The notes below the pieces were generated by a model. The model was given only the letters and a program-made list of their open reading frames with translations. It did not search any database and was not told where the DNA came from. A stretch of 64,000 nt of DNA. Origin: Lepus europaeus (lineage: Eukaryota > Chordata > Mammalia > Lagomorpha > Leporidae). A program made the position numbers and the translations under genes. Each line of letters begins with the position of its first letter. Within the stretch, counting starts at the first letter, position 1. The DNA is taken from NCBI RefSeq assembly GCF_033115175.1, contig NC_084834.1, forward strand, positions 12,125,294-12,189,293, given 5' to 3'. Of this stretch, positions 1 to 9,127 are shown piece by piece.

Positions 1-212
1 CTCCCTGGAATGCCAGCATCACACTGGGGCACCAGCTCGGGTCCTAGATGCTCCACTTCCCATCCAGCTCCCTCTAATGCACCTGGGAAGCCAGCAGAAG
101 ATGGCCAGACGCAGTTCCTGGCTCCTGACTTCAGCCTGGAACAGTCCGGACCATCGGAGCCATTTGGGGAGTGAGCCAGCAGGTGCATGCCAGCACTCTT
201 TCAAATGCACAG
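1..212 (+). repeat. C-repeat SINE, cut by window edge
   Basis: It starts inside the element ('gaatgccagcatcacactgggg...') and runs through 'tgctccacttcccatccagctccct', 'ggagccatttggggagtgagccagcag' and a degraded tail. It lies in the first coding intron of POLR3D. The rest of 213-448 is unique intronic sequence. Confidence 0.8.
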
Positions 213-448
213 CGCATTTTCTACAACACACACGCACGCACAATGAAAGTAAACCCTGCTGTTTGGAACGTCTGGAACCAGGCGTGATCCTATGAAAACC
301 ACCTCAACAGCTCGTGGCCAGCACCCAGACTTGACTGAGCCCCAACACCGCGCCCAGCACACAGCAGGCCACACAGGGGCATGCGCTGAATCCGGGAGCC
401 TGGAGTGCCAAACAGCTGAGTGTCTTGAGAAACGCGCTGGGCGGGTAC

Positions 449-613
449 CTTCTTGACTCCCCCGAGCGTGAGGTCCCTGGAGCGGATGGAGGGAAGGCGG
501 CCCGGCGTGGGAGGGGGCGCAGGCCGCCGCCCGATGAGCCCCCGGGCCCCTGAGAGCAGGGGCCGGGGGGTGCCCGGAGCGCTGGGCTCGCCCGCGGCGC
601 TTCCTTCCGACAT
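449..613 (-). CDS. POLR3D: POLR3D first coding exon (RNA polymerase III subunit RPC4), partial
   Basis: This exon encodes the first 55 residues of RPC4, a Pol III-specific subunit that pairs with RPC5 (POLR3E) in a TFIIF-like subcomplex acting in transcription termination and reinitiation in the nucleus. The start is the ATG at 613-611, in a peptide beginning MSEGSAAGEPSAPG and containing GARGLIGRRPAPP and RLPSIRSRDLTLGG, which matches the human N-terminus almost residue for residue. The exon ends after GGVKK at 449 with a consensus GT donor at 448-447, in phase 0 (GTCAAGAAG then GTACCC). The rest of the gene lies left of the window. A possible acceptor (AG at 620-619) five bases upstream of the ATG suggests that the 5' UTR is itself spliced. 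Confidence 0.93.
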
Positions 614-900
614 GCTGCCTGGGAGAGAGAACGGGCGACCCGGTCACCGGCCGAGGCGGACCCGCGAACCCGGGGCGGAACCCCACTCACGTGGCGGGCC
701 GCTCCCCTGCAACCCGCCCCCGGCGCGTCCCTCGGGTTGCGTCTCGGCTCCTCCCCCTCCCACGTGGCGAGGCGCCCCGGACCACCCCGGCCGGAGCCCT
801 GGGCTCTAACCTGCCCTCTCCTCCGAGCCCCCGCCAGGCCCGAGGCAGGAACGCACACGCTGCCGGGGCTCCGCAACCGCGCGTGCCCGCTTCACCGCCG
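614..900 (-). other. POLR3D: POLR3D 5' UTR and likely noncoding exon 1
   Basis: On the minus strand a pyrimidine tract and CAG (acceptor AG 620-619) sit just before GCAGC-ATG. A good donor (CCAC then GTGAGT) lies at 691/690. Together they would define a 72-nt intron and a noncoding first exon ending at 691. The transcription start is not determined. It probably lies somewhere between about 800 and 970, near the YY1-like site. The boundaries are inferred. Confidence 0.45.
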
Positions 901-1019
901 ACGCCACTCGCCGCCGACCCCTCGTCTCCGCGCCGGGCGGAAGTCTGCGTGGCAGCGCCTGGGCGCCGCCATCTTGCCACGGGGCGGAAGTGACGTGTGG
1001 GGGCGGGGCCAGGCCACAG

Positions 1020-1026
1020 TATTTAT
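1020..1026 (+). promoter_or_regulatory. TATA-like box for MIR320A
   Basis: TATTTAT begins 30 bases before the first base of the 5p arm (1050), the canonical TATA-to-start distance. It is the only AT-rich patch in this part of the CpG island. Pre-miR-320 is known to be transcribed directly as a capped pre-miRNA whose transcription start is its own 5' end, so this is a plausible core promoter element. Confidence 0.6.
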
Positions 1027-1034
1027 GAGGCGGC

Positions 1035-1118
1035 GTCTCGCTGCCCTCCGCCTTCTCTTCCCGGTTCTTCCCGGAGTCGGGAAAAGCTGGGTTGAGAGGG
1101 CGAAAAAGCTGGGGTGAG
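1035..1118 (+). ncRNA. MIR320A: microRNA miR-320a precursor
   Basis: The 5p arm (1050-1071, gccttctcttcccggttctt plus cc) and the mature 3p arm (1082-1103, AAAAGCTGGGTTGAGAGGGC plus GA) are identical to human miR-320a as I recall it. They are joined by a short loop (cggagtcggg region) and can pair as the known hairpin. The gene is antisense to and upstream of POLR3D, as in human. Mammalian pre-miR-320 is unusual: it is m7G-capped, made without Drosha, exported by exportin-1 and gives almost only the 3p product. The lower stem differs from human: right after the mature 3' end a second AAAAGCTGGG follows (1104-1113). Confidence 0.97.
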
Positions 1119-1660
1119 GGGGTCGGTGCGGGCTACGTTACGGGGCGGCGTTTGCGGGTCGTGGCCTCGGGCCAGGGGTGGGGGCGCCGAGCTGCAGGCA
1201 GCGCCTTGGCGACCCCCACCCCGCGGGGCAGTGGGGCCGGGGGCGGAATTCGCCGCGACTTAGCCGCTCGGAGCAGTGGGGTCGCGGCGGGGTGGAGCGC
1301 GGGACCCGGCTGCGGGCGCCGTGTGGTGACCTTGGGGCGGTCACTGCCGCGGGGCCGTCTCCGGAGCGGCTGCCCCGTCCCCCGTTCTGGGCTCGGGGTC
1401 GCCGGGGTCCTGGAGAGAAGACGGAACCCGAGCCTGCCCTGCCGCGGGAGGGACCGATCCCATCAGCTTCCGACGTGCTCGGCCGTTGTGATTTGACGGG
1501 AAAGGTGCCCTTCGGGGATGGCCGGAGCTCTGGGGTCCTGCAAACGGCTCCTGGCTTCGGTTCCCATCCCAAATGACTGTAGCCCCCTGGGCTAGGCAGA
1601 AGCAAGGAGCCTGGGACTCCATGTGGGATGCTGGTATCACAGGCAGCAGCCTGGATTTGA

Positions 1661-1904
1661 TTTTTTTTTTTTTTTTTTTGGTAAGGCAGAGTTACAGAGA
1701 AGTCTTCCATCCGCTGGTTCACTTGCCAATTGGCCACAAAGCTGGGATCTCCCACGTGGGTGCGGGGGCCCAAGGCCTTGAGCCATCTTCTACCACTTTC
1801 CCAGGCACATTAGCAGGGAGCTGGATCGCAAGTGGAGCAGCTGGGACTTGAACTGGCGCACACTGCAGGCAGCGCCTTTACCCACTAGGCCAGAATGCCA
1901 GCCC
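1661..1904 (-). repeat. C-repeat SINE
   Basis: It begins with a T-run (reverse of the A-tail) followed by 'ggtaaggcagagttacagaga', 'catccgctggttcac' and 'gtgggtgcgggggcccaagg', and ends with 'cactaggccagaatgccagccc'. A fragment of an older minus-strand copy (about 1600-1655) precedes it. Confidence 0.9.
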
Positions 1905-1950
1905 AGGGACTGGATCTTGATTTACCTGTTTCCCTGTTTGGATATTTGGG

Positions 1951-2269
1951 TTTTTTTTTTTTTTTTTTTTTTTTTTTTGACAGAGTGGACAGTGAGAGAG
2001 AGACAGAGAAAGGTCTTCCTTTGCCATTGGTTCACCCTCCAATGGCGCACCGCGCTGATCCGATGGCAGGAGCCAGGTGCTTCTCCTGGTCTCCCATGGG
2101 GTGCAGGGCCCAAGTACTTGGGCCATCCTCCACTGCACTCCCAGGCCACAGCAGAGAGCTGGCCTGGAAGAGGGGCAACCGGGATAGGATCGGTGCCCTG
2201 ACTGGGACTAGAACCTGGTGTGCTGGCACCGCAAGGCGGAGGATTAGCCTAGTGAGCCGCGGCGCCGGC
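1951..2269 (-). repeat. C-repeat SINE (CSINE2-like subtype)
   Basis: A 28-T run is followed by 'gacagagtggacagtgagag' and ends with 'ggattagcctagtgagccgcggcgccggc'. The gacagagtggacag/ggattagcctagtgagcc signature marks a different, apparently younger subfamily than most neighbours. The same subtype recurs at 6205, 9894 and 58234. Confidence 0.9.
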
Positions 2270-2401
2270 TTGGTTTTTTTTTTTTTTTTAAAGCAACATA
2301 GTGAACATCTGGTGTGTTCCAACTTTTTTTTTTCTTTTAAATTATTCCCCTGGGAGAGATTTCCACTTTGGTAACAAGCAGAAAGAAGATGTGCATTTGT
2401 T

Positions 2402-2729
2402 TCTTTTTTTTTTTTTTTAAGACATTTATTTATTGAAAGAGTTAATACAGAGAGAGGAGAGACAGAGAGAGAGAGAGGTCTTCCATTCATTGGTTCACCC
2501 CCACAGTTGGCCGCCATGGTCAGGGCTGAGCTGATCCGAAGCCAGGAGCTTCTTCCAGGTCTCCCACATGGGTGCAGGGGCCCAAGGACTTTGGCCATCT
2601 TCTACTGCTTTCCCAGGCCATAGCAGAGAGCTGGACCGGAAGTGGAGCAGCCAGGACTTGAACTGGTGTGCATATGGGATGCCGGCACTGCAGCTGGCGG
2701 CTTTACCCACTTCACCACAGCGCCGGCCC
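2402..2729 (-). repeat. C-repeat SINE
   Basis: T-run, 'aagacatttatttattgaaagag', 'cccacatgggtgcaggggcc' and terminal 'cttcaccacagcgccggccc' identify an almost complete minus-strand copy. Confidence 0.9.
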
Positions 2730-2734
2730 AGAAG

Positions 2735-3440
2735 ATATACATTTCTTAAAAGTAAACTTTATCTTGAGATCATTGTAGATACAAGTGCAGTCCTAAGAAA
2801 CAATGCAGGAAGATCCTAAGTTGTGTGCACCTTCTAGACTAATAACATCTTGCAAAACTCTAGTGTTACAGCCAGAGTGCTGTGTCTGGTGCAGTTAACA
2901 TGTAAGGCATCTTCCTCACCACAAGGACCCTGCTACTTGCCCTTTTATATCCACGCCTCTCTGCATCCCCTCCCCACACCCCGCATCTGTTCCTCATTTC
3001 TGTAAGTCTGTTACTTCAAAAGTGTTTCGTAAACGGAATGCTACAGTGTGTGACTTGGTGGGATTGTTTTTTTCACTCAGCGTCGTTTCTTGGAGATTGT
3101 CCAAATGGCTGTGTGTATCTGTAGTTCATTCCTTTTTATTGCCGGGTGTCCTTAGTTTGTTTAACCGTTCGCCCTTGGAGAGACATCTGGGTTGTTTCCA
3201 GTTTGGAGTTATGAAGAGTAAAGCTGCTGTGAACACACATGTCCGGCTGCTGTGGGACAGAGGTTTTAATTTCTCTGGCATAATTGCCCATGAGTGCAAT
3301 TGGTGGGTTGTGTGGCAGCTGTCTGTGAAGCTTTGTAAGAAGCTGCCACTTTTCCACAGTGGCTGTGCCACTTCAAACGTGCACATTTTATAGTTCTTCA
3401 TATTGCTAAATTACTTTCAAAACGGGTTGTATTAAAATGC
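2735..3440. repeat. Old L1-derived fragment
   Basis: The stretch containing 'catctgggttgtttccagtttgg', 'aaagctgctgtgaacacacatg', 'atttctctggcataattgcccatgagtgcaattgg' and 'cttttccacagtggctgtgcc' matches a well-known medium-age mammalian L1 segment. It is diverged and has no intact ORF. Orientation was not settled by reading alone. Confidence 0.65.
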
Positions 3441-3447
3441 ATCATCA

Positions 3448-3640
3448 AGAACATGCAGTCACGTACCGCTTAACTCCAGGGATGCATTCTGGGAAAGGCG
3501 TTGTTGGGTGATTTCATCACTGTGCAGGGTGTATGATGGTGTAGCCAAGGTGATGGATCCCCTGGCTTAGGGCTCCTGGGGCCACCATGAACAAAGCAAG
3601 ATGACATTGAGCACAGGAGGGAAAGATGGAAGCAAGAGAT
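3448..3640 (+). repeat. Ancient interspersed repeat, left part (DNA-transposon-like)
   Basis: 'cagtcacgtaccgcttaact...gggatgcattctgggaaagg' resembles one end of an old mammalian repeat. The segment at 5755-5935 looks like its other end, ending in an imperfect inverted copy ('gttgctatacaatgtgtgac'). Younger SINE and L1 insertions lie between. The family name is not recalled with certainty. Confidence 0.5.
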
Positions 3641-3703
3641 ACAATAAACACGAGGTGGGTGGGGCGGCTGCTGCCGGAACACAGCACACTGGTTTGTTGT
3701 TCA

Positions 3704-4018
3704 TTTTTTAAAAATATTTATTTATTTGAAAGGCAGAGGTACAGAGACGCAGAGAGAGAGAGTGGTCTTCCACCCACTAATTCACTCCCCAGATGGCCAC
3801 TCCCCAGATGGTTCACTCCCCAGATGGCCACAACGGCCAGAGCTGAAGCCAGGAGGCAGGAGCTTCTTCCGGGTCTCCCACATGGGTGCAGGGCCCCAAG
3901 CACTTGGGCCATCTTCTCCTGCTCTCCCAGGCCAGAGCAGAGAGCTGCATTGGAAGAGGAGCAGCTGGGACTCAAGCCAGCGTGGATGCTGGCACTATAG
4001 GCAGCGGCCCCACCCACG
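3704..4018 (-). repeat. C-repeat SINE
   Basis: It starts 'ttttttaaaaatatttatttatttgaaagg' and carries 'gggtctcccacatgggtgca'. The element head is truncated at 'gcagcggccccaccca'. It contains a local tandem repeat of 'ccccagatggccactccccagatggttcac' around 3787-3830. Confidence 0.88.
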
Positions 4019-4075
4019 ACACTGTTTTACAGCAATTTGTTTAATTTGTTTTTAATAAGTGGAAGTGCTCTCTGT

Positions 4076-4119
4076 GGGCAGGTGTTGCAGTGTAGTGGGT
4101 TAAGATGCTGCCTGCATGC
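4076..4119 (+). repeat. Host SINE, 5' piece split by an L1 insertion
   Basis: 'gggcaggtgttgcagtgtagtgggttaagatgctgcctgc' is the head of an older C-repeat. Its body resumes at 4970. The join sequence 'aagatgctgc' occurs on both sides, as expected of a target-site duplication. Confidence 0.7.
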
Positions 4120-4621
4120 ACTTTTCTCTGAAGGGAGGAGAGAACTTCCACTTTGCTTACGGCGTTGTCTAAATACTGACAGAGTCTGTGGTCACAAAAG
4201 GCTTCCATAGCCTTGGCAGCTCATGGCAAGAGCCTCGGGTGATCACTGATGTCATAAATAAGAGTGTCAATTGTTAAATTAACAACAGAAGTCACTGTGC
4301 ACTTGCTCCTCATGTTGGACCTCTGTCCTTAATGAGTTGTGCTATGAGAATTAACTGTAAAACTTGTTCTCAAACAGTACTTTATTCTTTGTGTGTCTGT
4401 ATGGGTGCAAACTATTGAAATCTTTACTTAGTATAGACTTGTTCTTCTGTATATAAAGTTAATTAAAAGTAAATCCTAAGAATGGGATGGGAGAGGGAGT
4501 AGGAGGTGGGATGGGAGTGGAGGTGAGAGGGTGAGTATGGGGGGAAGACCCACTATATTCCTAAAGTTGCACCTATGACATTTGCATTCATTAAATTAAA
4601 AAATTCATTAAATAAAAAACA
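4120..4621 (+). repeat. Rabbit-type L1 3' end
   Basis: This is noncoding 3' UTR-like L1 sequence with the G-rich 'gggatgggagagggagtagg' tract. It terminates in 'gggggaagacccactatatt', 'cctaaagttgcacctatgac' and A-rich 'ttcattaaataaaaaac', the typical end of lagomorph L1. It is severely 5'-truncated and carries no ORF. It is inserted into the SINE whose halves are at 4076 and 4970. Confidence 0.75.
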
Positions 4622-4626
4622 AACAA

Positions 4627-4853
4627 GGGGCTGGCACTGTGGCATAGCAGGTAAAGCCACTGCCTGCAGTGCTGGTATCCCATAATGTCACCAGTTCGAG
4701 TCCCGGCTGCTCTACTTCTGATCCAGCTCTCTGCTATGGCCTGGAAAAGCAGTGCACCCACATGGGAGACCTGGAGGAAGTTCCTGTCTTCTGGCTTTGG
4801 ATCAGCCCAGCTCCAGCCGTTGTGGCCAACTGGAGAGTGAACCAGCAGATGGG

Positions 4854-4902
<49 letters not shown>

Positions 4903-4969
4903 GCCTCTCCTTCTCTCTCTGTGTAACTCTGATGTTCAAATACATAAAATAAATCTTTAAAAAAAAAAA
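4627..4969 (+). repeat. C-repeat SINE with long (CT)n
   Basis: It begins 'ggggctggcactgtggcatag' at the end of the L1 A-tail and ends 'aaataaatctttaaaaaaaa'. It contains an uninterrupted CT tract of roughly 40 bases from 4857. Confidence 0.92.
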
Positions 4970-5298
4970 AGATGCTGCATGCAATGCCAGTTTTCCTTAT
5001 GAGCACTGGTTCCAGTTCTAGCTGTTCCACTTCTGATCCAGCTCTCTGCTAATGCACCTGGGAAAGCAGCAGCAGATGGCCAAAGGGCCTTGGACCCTGC
5101 GCCCACGTGGGAGACTCAGAGGAAGCTCCTTGCTCAGCTTCAACCTGGTGCAGCCCCAATCATCATGGTCTTTTGGGGAGTGAACCAACAGATGGAAAAT
5201 ACCTCTCTCTCTCCCTCCCTACTCTCTCTCTCTCTTTCTCTCCCCCTCTCCCTTTAGCTCTGCCTTTCAAATAAATAAAAAGTTTTAAAAAAGAAGAA
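4970..5298 (+). repeat. Host SINE, 3' piece
   Basis: 'gatgctgcatgcaatgccag' continues the head at 4076-4119 and runs through the full SINE body to 'tttcaaataaataaaaagttttaaaaaag'. Confidence 0.8.
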
Positions 5299-5420
5299 AA
5301 GTGCACTCTAGAATAACAGTAAAAAGTCTGGAAGACTAGAAATCTAAACCAGTGTCATAGGCCTTATTATCAAGTACTTATAACAAGTTCTGTGCATAAT
5401 TGTATGTGCTGTACTTTTAT

Positions 5421-5733
5421 ATTTTCTTTTTTTAAAAAAATAAAAAAAACATTTAAGAGGTAGAGTTAGAGAGAGAGAGAGAGATCTTCAGTTTGCTGGT
5501 TCACTCCCCAAATGGATGCATGCAGTGGCCAGGGCTGGGCCAGGCCAAAGCCAGGAGCCTAGAGCTCCATCTGGGTCTCCCTCATGGGTGGCAGGGGCCC
5601 AAGTGCTTGACTTATCTTCCTTCACTGCTTTCCCAGGTGTGGTAGCAAGGAGCTGGATCAAAAGTGGAACAACCAGGAGTCAAACCAGTGCCCATGTGGG
5701 ATGCTGGCATTCCGGGCAGTCGTTTAGCCCAGG
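5421..5733 (-). repeat. C-repeat SINE
   Basis: It opens with an A/T-rich tail, then 'aagaggtagagttagagagag', 'ctgggtctccctcatgggtgg' and 'gtgggatgctggcattccgggcagtcgtttagccca'. Confidence 0.85.
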
Positions 5734-5754
5734 ATGTACTTTCATGTGGCTGGC

Positions 5755-5935
5755 ACATAGTAGGTTTTTTACACCTGCATCCCCCACAGACATGAATACC
5801 ATATTGCACCACCATCTTATGGATGACCCTCACATCACTGGGCAACAGGAGTTTCTCAGCTCCTCTAAGATCTCCCAGGACCACCGTCATTGATGAGGAT
5901 GTTGCTATACAATGTGTGACTATGTGCGTACATAC
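5755..5935 (+). repeat. Ancient interspersed repeat, right part
   Basis: 'ccaccatcttatggatgacc' and 'gtcattgatgaggatgttgctatacaatgtgtgactatg' look like the distal half of the element that begins at 3448. See that entry. Confidence 0.45.
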
Positions 5936-6204
5936 CTGAACAGCTGGTATATAAGAATATACATACTGTGTTGCCATATCCATTTGAGTGTTGGTTCTTC
6001 AAATGTAAAACTTTTTGCCAGTCAAATAATATATTAATTTTAAATTCATATTTTGTTATATAGGTTTCTAAGCAGACTTCTCCAGCCTCTTTTCGCAATA
6101 TTGGCATTACAGAAAACAAACCATTACCCTTCCTTTCCCACACTGAGCTGCATGTGGTGGCCCTTACCTTCTAACTGGGGTGTCCGATGAAATGGCTTTG
6201 ATTT

Positions 6205-6545
6205 TGGTGCTGGCGCCGTGGCACAGTAGGTTAATCCTCCTCCTGCAGCGCCGGCATCCCATATGGGCAGCGCTGGTTCAAGTCCTGGTTGCTCCTTTTC
6301 TGATCCAGCTCTCTGCTATGGCCTGGGAAAGCAGTGGAAGATGACCCAAGTGCTTGGGCCCCTGTACCCATAAGGGAGTCCAGGAAGAAGCTCCTGGCCT
6401 CTGGCTTCAGATCGACATAGCTCAGGTCGTTGTAGTCATCTGGAGAGTGAACCAACGGAAGGAAGACTTTTCTCTCTGTCTCTTGCTCTCACTCTCTGTA
6501 ACTCTACCTCTCAAATTAACAAATAAAATCTAGAAAAAAAAGAAA
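6205..6545 (+). repeat. C-repeat SINE with perfect 16-bp target-site duplication
   Basis: The element 'ctggcgccgtggcacagtaggttaatcctcc...' ends in an A-rich tail. It is flanked by identical copies of gaaatggctttgattt at 6189-6204 and 6546-6561. A perfect duplication implies a recent insertion. Confidence 0.95.
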
Positions 6546-6561
6546 GAAATGGCTTTGATTT

Positions 6562-7000
6562 CATTCTCTGGGCTTTGAGGTTCATCGGTCTCTTAGCAGC
6601 ATCTAAGTTTTTGTTTTGCTTTGTTTTATTTATAAAGATACTTATTCATTGTAGAAAATTTGGGAGATTTTAGAAGCCATTGAGTGGAAAATTACAATAT
6701 AAATATAAATAAATATAAAATACAAATTAAATATAATAATATAAATACATAAATTATTATATATAATCTATTATATAATATATCATAATAAATCATATCA
6801 TATAATATATAAATAAATATGCTATAAATTAAAATAAAATATAAATAAATATAAAATTAAAAGGATATTGATATGGAGTTCTAGAATATGCATTTGACTC
6901 TTAATATGCTAATAAACATATTTCTGAATTTTTAAACATTCTCCTAAATTGTGGGTTTTGATGGCTACATAGTACCCACACTGTTGTCTTGCACCATACC
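6562..7000. other. AT-rich unique stretch
   Basis: No gene is seen. From about 6690 to 6862 the sequence is a degenerate run of aaat/ataa units (e.g. 'ataaatataaataaatataaaat'), nearly devoid of G and C. Confidence 0.8.
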
Positions 7001-7321
7001 TTTTTTCTTTTTAAAGATTTATTTATTTGAAAGGCAGAGTTACAGAGAGGCAGAGACAAAGAGAGGTCTTCCATCTGCTGGTTCACTCATCAAATGGCTA
7101 CAATGGCTGGAGTTGGGCCAATCCTAAGCCAGGAGACAGGAGCCTCCTCCAGGTCTTCCACATGGGTGCAGGGGCCCAAGGACTTGGGCCATCTTCTACT
7201 GCTTTCCCAACCATTAGCAGAGCTGGATCAGAAGTGGAGCAGCCAGGACTCGAAACGGCGCCCATATGGGATGCTGGCACTGCGGGTGGCAGCTTTAGCC
7301 GCTACGCCACCGCGCCGGTCC
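7001..7321 (-). repeat. C-repeat SINE
   Basis: 'ttttttctttttaaagatttatttatttgaaagg' to 'ccgctacgccaccgcgccgg'. Flanks share 'ttgcacca' (near 6988 and 7323), a likely short target-site duplication. Confidence 0.92.
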
Positions 7322-7510
7322 CATTGCACCAGACTTTAACCAGTTTCCTTCGTACAATGTTTATTGAATTTCCACAGCATTTTTCATTCCCAAAAGGACA
7401 AGAGGAGACTAAATCACGCTTTCCACCCGTGACATTACTCCCCTAACAACAATGTTATAATTTCCCTTCAGAAGCATTCTCCAGTCTCCCTTCTAATTAA
7501 GCTAATATGC

Positions 7511-7843
7511 TTTCTTAAATGCAGAGTTACTGGGAGAGGGGAAGACACTGATTGACAGGGAAAGAGAGAGAGAGAGTGCTCATTCTCCCATTTGCCGCTT
7601 CATTTCTCAAACGGCCGCAACGGCCAGGGCTGGGCCAGGCCAGAGCCAGGAGCCAGGAGTTTCCGCTGCGTCTCCCACGTGGGTCCAGGGGCCCATATAC
7701 GTGGGCCATCTTCACTGCTTTTCCCAGGAGCATTAGCAGGGAGCTGGATGAGAAACAGCAGCCGGAGACACAAACCAGCGTTCCAATATGAGATGCCAGT
7801 GTTGCTGGTGGTGGCTTAACCCACTAAGCCACAACACCGGCCC
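7511..7843 (-). repeat. C-repeat SINE, older
   Basis: A diverged minus copy: 'aaatgcagagttactgggagagg', 'gcgtctcccacgtgggtccagg', ending 'cccactaagccacaacaccggccc'. The 266 bases that follow to 8109 show no gene. Confidence 0.85.
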
Positions 7844-8111
7844 TGTGTTCCTGTGATTCTTGAGGGGCACTGAAAACAAGAGATGAACAAGGAATTGTTT
7901 CTGAATACGCAGCCGGAGAGCAACTCGCTTCTTTATGAGTAACGCTGCTTTATGGGTCCCTCCGCGTCTCGTTTCGCTCGCAATTCTTTTTCATTGTCGC
8001 TCTCCAGCTTTTTCCCTTGAAATCTTTTGCCCTTGCAATATTTCGTTGATGTCTCGCCCATAGCTTTTCAGAGTTCTCAACATAGAGAAATTTGTCTTGA
8101 AATTTGTTTCT

Positions 8112-8432
8112 TAAAAACGTTTACATTTTTTTCATCTACATGAAAGGCAGAGCGAGAGAGAGAAAGATTTTCCATAAATTGATTCATTCCCCAAATGCCC
8201 GCAACAGCTAGGACTGGGCCAAGTGGAAGCCAGGAGCCCAGACACCATCCAGCTCTCCCAGGTGGGTGGCAAGGACCCAAGCACTTGAGCCATCATCCAC
8301 TGCCTCCCGGGACACATTAGCAGCAAGCTGGGTCAGAAGCAGAGTGGCTGGGACTCAAACCAGACACTCAGATATGGGATTCAGGTACCCCAAGCGGCGG
8401 CTTCACCCGCTGTGCCACAATCCCCCCCCCCC
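8112..8432 (-). repeat. C-repeat SINE, older
   Basis: 'ttcatctacatgaaaggcag' to 'tgccacaatccccccccccc'. The head is degraded into a C-run. Confidence 0.82.
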
Positions 8433-9127
8433 ATTTTTAAGAAGCTCAGGAAAATCATTATTCTCTTCTTTGGCAGAGTAAATGCTCAGAGACCTGTCGT
8501 GTTTTTAGACTCACTTTAATATTCTGTATTAAGCTCAAAACACGTGACTGCTAAGGCATGTCTATGTGGGGTTTCAAAGACATAAAGTACGTAAGCACTG
8601 GGAAACCCACGCAGTTTTTATACACGCGCCATCGAGGGCCCGTGTGTCCACGGCCTGCCTGGGCGTGCACGTTCGCTGGCCCCTGAGCTCCCTCCACGTA
8701 GCTCAGCCATGGGGAGAAGCCATAACGGCCAAAGCGAGTTGAAGAGTGTAGCCTGGTTCTCCATGACAGCCAGCCCTGGCCCTGCTCTGCAGCCTCCTGC
8801 CACGAAGCGTCGGCGCTTCGCACTCACACAGATCCGGAGTTGAGTTCCAGTTGCGCTACTTGTGGGCTGAGTCTCCCTCCCCACCAACCTACTTTTTAAA
8901 AATTGAGGTGGCTGAATCTACCTCCTGCAATTGTTTTCAGAACCACGTTCTTGGCACTGTCTTGATCTTTAATGAATGCATTCATTACTATTGCAATTGT
9001 AGCTTAAATAGAACACTTGCTGTGTAAACTCCCAGCCATGCACTAAGGTAGATTATTGGATCTCAAAGTCCCCAGCTTTAACGAACATCTACTCTTATTT
9101 CTTTTCCACCACCACCCACTCTCTCCT
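8433..9127. other. Unique intergenic stretch
   Basis: Between SINE and L1 sequence I see no exon-like ORF, RNA gene or recognisable repeat. About 8620-8830 is locally GC-rich. Confidence 0.6.

Larger units (their letters stand above)
470..1500. promoter_or_regulatory. CpG island with divergent POLR3D / MIR320A promoters
   Basis: This stretch is very GC- and CpG-rich compared with its flanks. It holds a YY1-type element (ccgccatcttg, 966-976; read on the minus strand as CAAGATGGCGG) and an ETS-like site next to a CRE half (ggcggaagtgacgt, 983-996). GC boxes lie at about 1000-1008. POLR3D reads leftwards from it and MIR320A rightwards. It is a typical TATA-less housekeeping promoter on the POLR3D side. 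The CpG density continues to about 1500, where no conserved coding sequence is seen. Confidence 0.8.

Noticed and set aside
4857-4920. CT-rich tract as a regulatory GAGA-type element
   Set aside because: It is the internal simple-repeat section of a SINE. Similar tracts occur in several other copies.
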